Shown piece after piece: positions 6,576-9,933 of a DNA stretch of 9,933 nt (the first letter of the stretch is position 1; every line of letters starts with the position of its first letter). A program made the translations under genes and the position numbers. Source of the DNA: Candidatus Saccharimonadota bacterium (GTDB taxonomy: Bacteria; Patescibacteriota; Saccharimonadia; Saccharimonadales; Saccharimonadaceae). The stretch covers positions 1 to 9,933 of the forward strand of contig JAGQNH010000009.1 in assembly GCA_020428185.1 (NCBI GenBank), written 5' to 3'. The notes beneath the pieces are model-generated. The model saw only the letters and a list, made by a program, of their open reading frames with translations, searched no databases and was not told the DNA's origin.

Positions 6576-7427
6576 CTATGCGGCTATATCTTTGTTGTTA
6601 TTGATAATTCGTGACGCGTCAGGATTGCTTGAATCATCACCCGATAGAGATCTAAAGACCTCTGGGTTATTTTTTGCTTTGATTTCAACTTGATATTGCC
6701 GACGACTTACGTCCATGGCTTGGAATCTACTCACTAATTCTTGTAAGTGCAGATGATTGTTTGGGTCGTCATGTTCTTCGATTGCACCTTTGAGAATTTT
6801 GAGAAAGTTGTTACCTTTGTATTTTTCAGTACGTGCAATAACCTTACGTAGATCGTCTTCGGCGGCGTGTATTGCTTCAATTGGGGCATTGGTTGATTCG
6901 AGTATTTCGATTGCGTAGATCAGTTTATATGGATCTCCTAAGTCGGGTGATGTATCAGGACTGTCGCTATCTGATAAATTGCCAATTTCATGAACAGTAG
7001 TGATAACCTCATGATCGATAAACGCAAGCTCCTCATTGGTTGCGACGGCATGATATTTGTTATAGATCTGAATGATCATAGATAGAGCGTCCTGTGCGCG
7101 AACCATGCCTACGGTGCGAGCTGCTTCTGGGTATCGATAATGGTAGCAATCAAGCGCTTCCTGCGCATTGATTGTTGATTGTATGGCTTCTGTATCATGG
7201 TTACGATTATCGGATTCGTCAGCATGTGTATTGGCAACTACGTCTGTAGTATTTTGATTCGTTGTTTCGGTAATTGGATCATATCCACCCTGCCAACGTG
7301 AAGCATCGTGATTTGGATAAAAGTTTCTCTCGTCCTCGTAGTCGTGGACCCAATTTTCGAAGTATATAGGGTCATTGCTTTCTTTTGATGGCGAAGAGGC
7401 CTGAGGTATTTCAGATGAGCGAGGCAT
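6576..7427 (-). CDS. Unrecognised acidic, probably soluble protein
   Basis: I do not recognise this family. With the ATG at 7427 it has 283 residues beginning MPRSSEIPQASSPSKES. The first ~85 residues are polar and low in complexity (S, N, D, T, E), likely disordered, with a tyrosine/tryptophan-containing stretch (FENWVHDYEDERNFYPNHD, about residues 24-42). The remainder looks helical, with segments such as AQDALSMIIQIYNKYHAV, YKLIYAIEILEST and FLKILKGAIEEHDD. There is no signal peptide, membrane helix or zinc motif, and the protein is clearly acidic. The frame is open further upstream to a TTG at 7505 (309 residues), but that extension would translate through an intrinsic terminator and has no Shine-Dalgarno site, so I prefer 7427. 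That ATG also lacks a clear ribosome-binding site, so the start is uncertain. Length and codon use support a real gene. Confidence 0.72.
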   Translation of the reverse strand: MPRSSEIPQASSPSKESNDPIYFENWVHDYEDERNFYPNHDASRWQGGYDPITETTNQNTTDVVANTHADESDNRNHDTEAIQSTINAQEALDCYHYRYPEAARTVGMVRAQDALSMIIQIYNKYHAVATNEELAFIDHEVITTVHEIGNLSDSDSPDTSPDLGDPYKLIYAIEILESTNAPIEAIHAAEDDLRKVIARTEKYKGNNFLKILKGAIEEHDDPNNHLHLQELVSRFQAMDVSRRQYQVEIKAKNNPEVFRSLSGDDSSNPDASRIINNNKDIAA

Positions 7428-7449
7428 GGCTAGGGGTGTCCGTTTTAAT

Positions 7450-7474
7450 AAAAAAACCAGTCGTTTGAGACTGG
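7450..7474 (-). terminator. Intrinsic terminator upstream of the unrecognised gene
   Basis: On the minus strand CCAGTC (7474-7469), loop TCAAAC and GACTGG (7462-7457) are followed by seven T (7456-7450). It points toward the gene starting at 7427 and lies 22 nt before that ATG, so it would stop or attenuate transcripts entering the gene. Confidence 0.75.
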
Positions 7475-7572
7475 GTGAGCAGGGTATCAATAGAGCATTT
7501 TTCAAAAGCTTTTGTGGTCGTATGTATGTTGTTTGCTGATATTGACATTTATGCTGTAGGTACGATTAGTAT
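7450..7572 (-). ncRNA. Candidate small RNA or attenuated leader (about 120 nt)
   Basis: The interval runs from the predicted start of the strong minus-strand promoter (near 7572) to the end of the T-tract of the intrinsic terminator. It contains a 12-bp palindrome CAAAAGCTTTTG (7503-7514) and the terminator hairpin. It has no ATG-initiated frame longer than a few codons; one frame is open throughout and continuous with the downstream protein from a TTG at 7505. It may be a free-standing sRNA, or the leader of the downstream gene with regulated read-through. No known RNA family was recognised and no clear antiterminator pairing was found. Confidence 0.45.
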
Positions 7573-7578
7573 GGGGTC

Positions 7579-7607
7579 ATTTTAGCACACCAAGCAGTAT
7601 GAGTCAA
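7579..7607 (-). promoter_or_regulatory. Strong minus-strand promoter upstream of the sRNA/attenuator candidate
   Basis: The -35 TTGACT (7607-7602) and -10 TAAAAT (7584-7579) are separated by exactly 17 bp, with an extended -10 TG-C before the hexamer. The predicted start is near 7572, about 145 nt before the ATG at 7427. No start codon lies close to the -10, unlike the leaderless promoters elsewhere in the window. Confidence 0.82.
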
Positions 7608-7696
7608 TAGGCTTATGCTAATTGAAATTGAAGATACACTGCACGGGGAGGTTCGTAAGGAATGATAATTTTACCTCTGTTATGCGCGTTTTGGTG

Positions 7697-7702
7697 TATA
7701 AT
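7697..7702 (+). promoter_or_regulatory. -10 box of lysS (leaderless type)
   Basis: A consensus TATAAT sits 8 nt before the ATG at 7711. The 17-bp-spaced -35 position (7674-7679, CCTCTG) is poor. No Shine-Dalgarno site can fit in the predicted 0-3 nt leader. Confidence 0.68.
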
Positions 7703-7710
7703 GCTTACAT

Positions 7711-9210
7711 ATGGCAACACTTCAAGATTATAGAGATGAGCGACTACGAAAATTAGCAGACCTGAAGAGCTTAGGGTTTAATCCGTATCCCGCCGATTCG
7801 CACCGCACACATAATACACTGGAAATTGTTGAGCGCTTTGACGAGCTGCAAGGACAGACAGTGACTATTACTGGAAGAATTATGGGACTTCGAAAGTTTG
7901 GTAAATTGGCGTTTATTGTTCTTCGAGATCAATCAGGGCAGGTGCAGTTGTTTTTGCATGCACCTGATGTTGCTGAGTTGGATGCAAAAAGTGGACTTGT
8001 CGGCATGAAAGAGTTGCCGCTCCTCGATACTGGAGATTTTGTCGAAGCGACAGGTGAGGTAATTAAGACAAAGACTGGCGAGATATCGATAGGCGTACGA
8101 ACACTTCGTTTACTCACAAAGAGTCTTCGCCCGATGCCGACTGAGCTAACCGACAAGGAGCAGCGTTTACGTCGACGATACGTTGATATGGCGGTGAATC
8201 GAGAGGTGCGTGAACGTTTCGAGCGTCGAAGTCGTTTCTGGCGTGCAACAAGAGATTTTCTTGTCGAGAGAGATTTTACCGAGATCAATATTCCAGTGCT
8301 TGAAGTGACAGCTGGTGGTGCTGATGCAACGCCATTTGTGACGCACATGAATGCGCTCGATCAGGATTTTTATTTGCGTATTAGTCACGAATTGCCGCTG
8401 AAGCGACTTTTGGTCGCCGGCTATGAGAGAGTATTTGATATTGGTCCGCGATTCCGTAATGAAAATTACAGTGAGGAGCATTTGCCAGAGCATGTGGCCA
8501 TGGAATGGTACTGGGCCTATGCAGACTGGGCTATGGGTATGAAATTCATGGAGGACATGTACAAGTATGTTCTGCAAGAAACCTTTGGTACTCTACAATT
8601 CAACGTTAACGGTATGAATATCGATATGAGCAAAAAGTGGGAGAAGTGGGATTATGCCGATGTTATCAAGAAGCATTATGCCATCGACGTATTTGATTGT
8701 ACCCTCGCTCAAGTTCAGGCCGCGTTAAAAAAGCACAAACTTGAAGTTGAAAAGACTGATAGCATCCCACGCGGTATCGACAAGCTCTGGAAAAATATCA
8801 GAAAAGATGTGGCCGGCCCAGTGTGGCTCATTAATACGCCAACTTTTATTTCACCTCTTAGTAAAACCGATGATAAAAACCCTAACTTTGTACAGCGATT
8901 CCAACCAGTTATTGCAGGATCAGAGCTTGGTAACGGCTATTCAGAACTGAACGATCCAGTCGATCAGTTAAACCGTTTTGTAGAGCAGCAGCAAATGCGG
9001 GATAGTGGTGACAATGAGGCTATGATGCTTGATATTGATTATGTCGAAATGCTCGAGTACGGCATGCCACCAGCTTGCGGTTGGGGCTATAGCGAAAGAG
9101 TATTCTGGATCTTTGAGGGCGTGACTGCTCGCGAAGGCGTACCATTCCCGCAACTTCGTAGCGAAGTTGACGAGGTTACAAAGTCAATCTACACGGATAT
9201 ACAATTGTAA
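7711..9210 (+). CDS. lysS: Lysyl-tRNA synthetase, class II
   Basis: The enzyme activates lysine and charges tRNA-Lys. At 499 residues it matches the usual ~500. The N-terminal OB-fold anticodon-binding domain (about 50-150) shows VTITGRIMGLRKFGKLAFIVLRD-type strands. Next is the LTDKEQRLRRRYVDM linker. Motif 1 contains FTEINIPVLE (P195). The TAGGADATPF segment and LRISHELPLKRLLVAGYERVFDIG lead into motif 2 (FRNEN, R249-E251). Motif 3 is G-W-G-Y-S-E-R (457-463, R463), followed by EGVTAREGVPFPQLR. Motif 3 differs from the usual G-x-G-x-G-x-D-R form but keeps the catalytic arginine. The ATG at 7711 fits a leaderless transcript. The gene stands alone: divergent from the sRNA candidate and ending base-to-base against a convergent gene. 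Confidence 0.96.
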   Translation: MATLQDYRDERLRKLADLKSLGFNPYPADSHRTHNTLEIVERFDELQGQTVTITGRIMGLRKFGKLAFIVLRDQSGQVQLFLHAPDVAELDAKSGLVGMKELPLLDTGDFVEATGEVIKTKTGEISIGVRTLRLLTKSLRPMPTELTDKEQRLRRRYVDMAVNREVRERFERRSRFWRATRDFLVERDFTEINIPVLEVTAGGADATPFVTHMNALDQDFYLRISHELPLKRLLVAGYERVFDIGPRFRNENYSEEHLPEHVAMEWYWAYADWAMGMKFMEDMYKYVLQETFGTLQFNVNGMNIDMSKKWEKWDYADVIKKHYAIDVFDCTLAQVQAALKKHKLEVEKTDSIPRGIDKLWKNIRKDVAGPVWLINTPTFISPLSKTDDKNPNFVQRFQPVIAGSELGNGYSELNDPVDQLNRFVEQQQMRDSGDNEAMMLDIDYVEMLEYGMPPACGWGYSERVFWIFEGVTAREGVPFPQLRSEVDEVTKSIYTDIQL

Positions 9211-9756
9211 CTATTTCGAATCGTGGCGAAGGCCTGCGATGATCATGATGAGCCACGTAGTTACAAAAATAATTCCAATGTACTGGGCTAAATTACCCCA
9301 TAGCTGAATGCGATAACCTTCATTGAAAAAGTCATTGAAGTAACGCACGGCAGCAAAAGCGTAGGTGCCGGCAGATAAAGCAGCCATTCCAAGTAGGGCA
9401 TGACGATTTTTGAGCGTTGCAACAACAAGAAGGGGGAGTACGTACAGAATAGTCGAAGTGCTTGCCATTCCCCGTTCCCAATACGTAATAAAACCAGCAA
9501 AAGCAATGAGTATCAAGGAGAGTCCATAGACAACGGCCTTTTTCAGTTCAGCAACGCTACCGAGAAACCAAGCGGTTGTGTTAGCACCAAGAAGAAGGGT
9601 AAGAAGAAGCCAGCGTTGGTTGACCGCATCACGAGTTAGTAAGTTGCCAGAATCGAAAATAACAACGGATAAAGCCACAACAGCAATAAGAAAATACAAA
9701 GTTCTGGATAGTCTGGTCACATCTAAATCGTTTTGATTATTTTTCTTTTTAGCCAT
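9211..9756 (-). CDS. Six-helix integral membrane protein of unknown function
   Basis: From the ATG at 9756 this is 181 residues beginning MAKKKNNQNDLDVTRLSRT, a positively charged cytosolic tail. Six hydrophobic segments follow at about 20-40, 49-68, 74-92, 102-116, 120-138 and 155-176, ending with a short GLRHDSK tail. No catalytic motif, kinase or transporter signature is seen. The compact all-membrane layout resembles sensor-type membrane modules or small CPR hypothetical proteins, but I would not assign a function. An in-frame ATG exists at 9768, but it lies within the -10 box (TATGAT, 9769-9764), so the start at 9756, 7 nt after that box, is preferred; the mRNA would be leaderless. Its stop codon touches the lysS stop. 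Confidence 0.82.
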   Translation of the reverse strand: MAKKKNNQNDLDVTRLSRTLYFLIAVVALSVVIFDSGNLLTRDAVNQRWLLLTLLLGANTTAWFLGSVAELKKAVVYGLSLILIAFAGFITYWERGMASTSTILYVLPLLVVATLKNRHALLGMAALSAGTYAFAAVRYFNDFFNEGYRIQLWGNLAQYIGIIFVTTWLIMIIAGLRHDSK

Positions 9757-9763
9757 AAGCAGT

Positions 9764-9792
9764 ATCATAGCGTATACGCCCTTCTGCTACAA
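9764..9792 (-). promoter_or_regulatory. Promoter of the six-helix membrane protein (leaderless type)
   Basis: Minus strand: -35 TTGTAG (9792-9787), 17-bp spacer, -10 TATGAT (9769-9764), then 7 nt to the ATG at 9756. The -35 occupies almost the same bases as the -10 of the divergent plus-strand promoter. Confidence 0.6.
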
Positions 9793-9793
9793 T
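9785..9793 (+). promoter_or_regulatory. Extended -10 of the DUF427 gene
   Basis: TGC-TACAAT, hexamer 9788-9793, without a clear -35. The predicted start near 9800 gives a ~29-nt leader that includes a Shine-Dalgarno site. Confidence 0.55.
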
Positions 9794-9794
9794 G

Positions 9795-9812
9795 TTTAAG
9801 TAACTACTTAAA
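9795..9812. promoter_or_regulatory. 18-bp palindrome at the DUF427 gene transcription start, candidate operator
   Basis: TTTAAGTAACTACTTAAA has perfect 8-bp arms around a 2-bp centre. It starts 1 bp after the -10 box and spans the predicted +1, a typical place for a dimeric repressor to block transcription. It could also form a short AU-rich hairpin in the leader. Confidence 0.5.
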
Positions 9813-9817
9813 ACTTC

Positions 9818-9822
9818 AGGAG
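9818..9822 (+). promoter_or_regulatory. Shine-Dalgarno site of the DUF427 gene
   Basis: AGGAG, 6 nt before the ATG at 9829; it fixes the start. Confidence 0.8.
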
Positions 9823-9828
9823 CGTGAA

Positions 9829-9933
9829 ATGAAAGCAACGTGGAATGGGCAAGTAATCGCAGAGTCAGATAAAGAAGACCTTATCTATATAGAAGGTAAT
9901 TGGTACTTTCCTGGTAGTACAATTAAGGACGAA
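9829..9933 (+). CDS. DUF427 family protein, 5' part (cut by window edge)
   Basis: The first 35 residues are visible. They begin MKATWNGQVIAESDK and continue with YIEGNWYFPGSTI. The pattern M-K-A-x-W-N-G-x-V-I-A-E-S-D followed by the EGNxYFP motif is the hallmark of the DUF427 family (Pfam PF04248), small single-domain proteins of about 90-100 residues with no established biochemical role. The gene runs off the right edge; roughly the last two thirds are missing. It has a canonical Shine-Dalgarno site and a palindrome at its promoter, suggesting dedicated regulation, and it is divergent from the six-helix membrane protein. Confidence 0.88.
   Translation, partial: MKATWNGQVIAESDKEDLIYIEGNWYFPGSTIKDE

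Noticed and set aside
7428..7505. N-terminal extension of the unrecognised protein from a TTG at 7505
   Set aside because: It would translate across an intrinsic terminator and has no Shine-Dalgarno site. It is kept only as an alternative in the findings.
7662..7733. Small plus-strand reading frame (23 residues, hydrophobic) overlapping the lysS start, resembling a leader peptide
   Set aside because: Its AAGGA abuts the ATG with no spacing, and it begins upstream of the predicted lysS transcription start, so the main lysS mRNA would not contain it.
9220..9240. Weak hairpin just after the lysS stop (ATCG/CGAT and GGC/GCC)
   Set aside because: It is interrupted by an internal loop, has no T-tract, and lies within the coding region of the convergent gene.
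9757..9768. Upstream ATG at 9768 for the six-helix membrane protein
   Set aside because: It lies inside the predicted -10 box (TATGAT), so it would not be in the mRNA. The ATG at 9756 fits the window's leaderless spacing.

Overview
The window looks like a piece of a reduced, mid-GC (roughly 40-45% by eye) bacterial chromosome, most likely from a Candidate Phyla Radiation lineage close to Candidatus Saccharibacteria (TM7). The reasons are the gene content and layout. Translation genes are densely packed. The usual rpsB-tsf-pyrH-frr-uppS-cdsA-dxr-rseP-proS cluster is present, but only rpsB, tsf, frr, rseP and proS remain. Prolyl-tRNA synthetase is a short form without the editing insertion. TGA is used as a stop (end of proS), which argues against the CPR groups that read UGA as glycine. 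The lineage call is inference; no 16S gene or taxon-specific marker is in the window.

Layout. Positions 1-682 hold two minus-strand genes: the 5' part of rpmE2 (zinc-independent ribosomal protein L31) and a small 'low affinity iron permease' family membrane protein. Divergent from them, 728-2198 is an rpsB-tsf operon with its own promoter, an ~80-nt leader, good Shine-Dalgarno sites and a strong intrinsic terminator. From 2242 a second plus-strand unit runs frr - rseP-like site-2 protease - CPBP intramembrane protease - proS - greA, with short gaps or overlaps. It ends at a hairpin (6542-6574) shared with a convergent, unrecognised acidic protein (6576-7427, minus). Upstream of that protein lies a near-consensus minus-strand promoter, then about 115 nt, then an intrinsic terminator placed before the likely start codon: a candidate small RNA or attenuator. 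lysS (7711-9210) follows on the plus strand and meets, stop codon to stop codon, a six-helix membrane protein (9211-9756, minus). The last gene, cut by the window edge, is a DUF427-family protein divergent from the membrane protein, with overlapping promoters and an 18-bp palindrome at its predicted transcription start.

How it works together. Most of the window is translation and transcription machinery: S2, L31, EF-Ts, RRF, ProRS, LysRS and GreA. Two intramembrane metalloproteases sit inside the same transcription unit.

The most notable pattern is in the promoters. Five genes (rpmE2, the iron-permease-like gene, frr, lysS and the six-helix protein) have a -10 box only 7-9 nt upstream of the ATG and no Shine-Dalgarno site, so they are predicted to give leaderless mRNAs. 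rpsB, tsf, proS, greA and the DUF427 gene have Shine-Dalgarno sites. No gene-free stretch exceeds 300 bases; the longest (7428-7710) contains the sRNA/attenuator candidate and the lysS promoter. I saw no tRNA, rRNA, CRISPR array, insertion sequence or phage gene.
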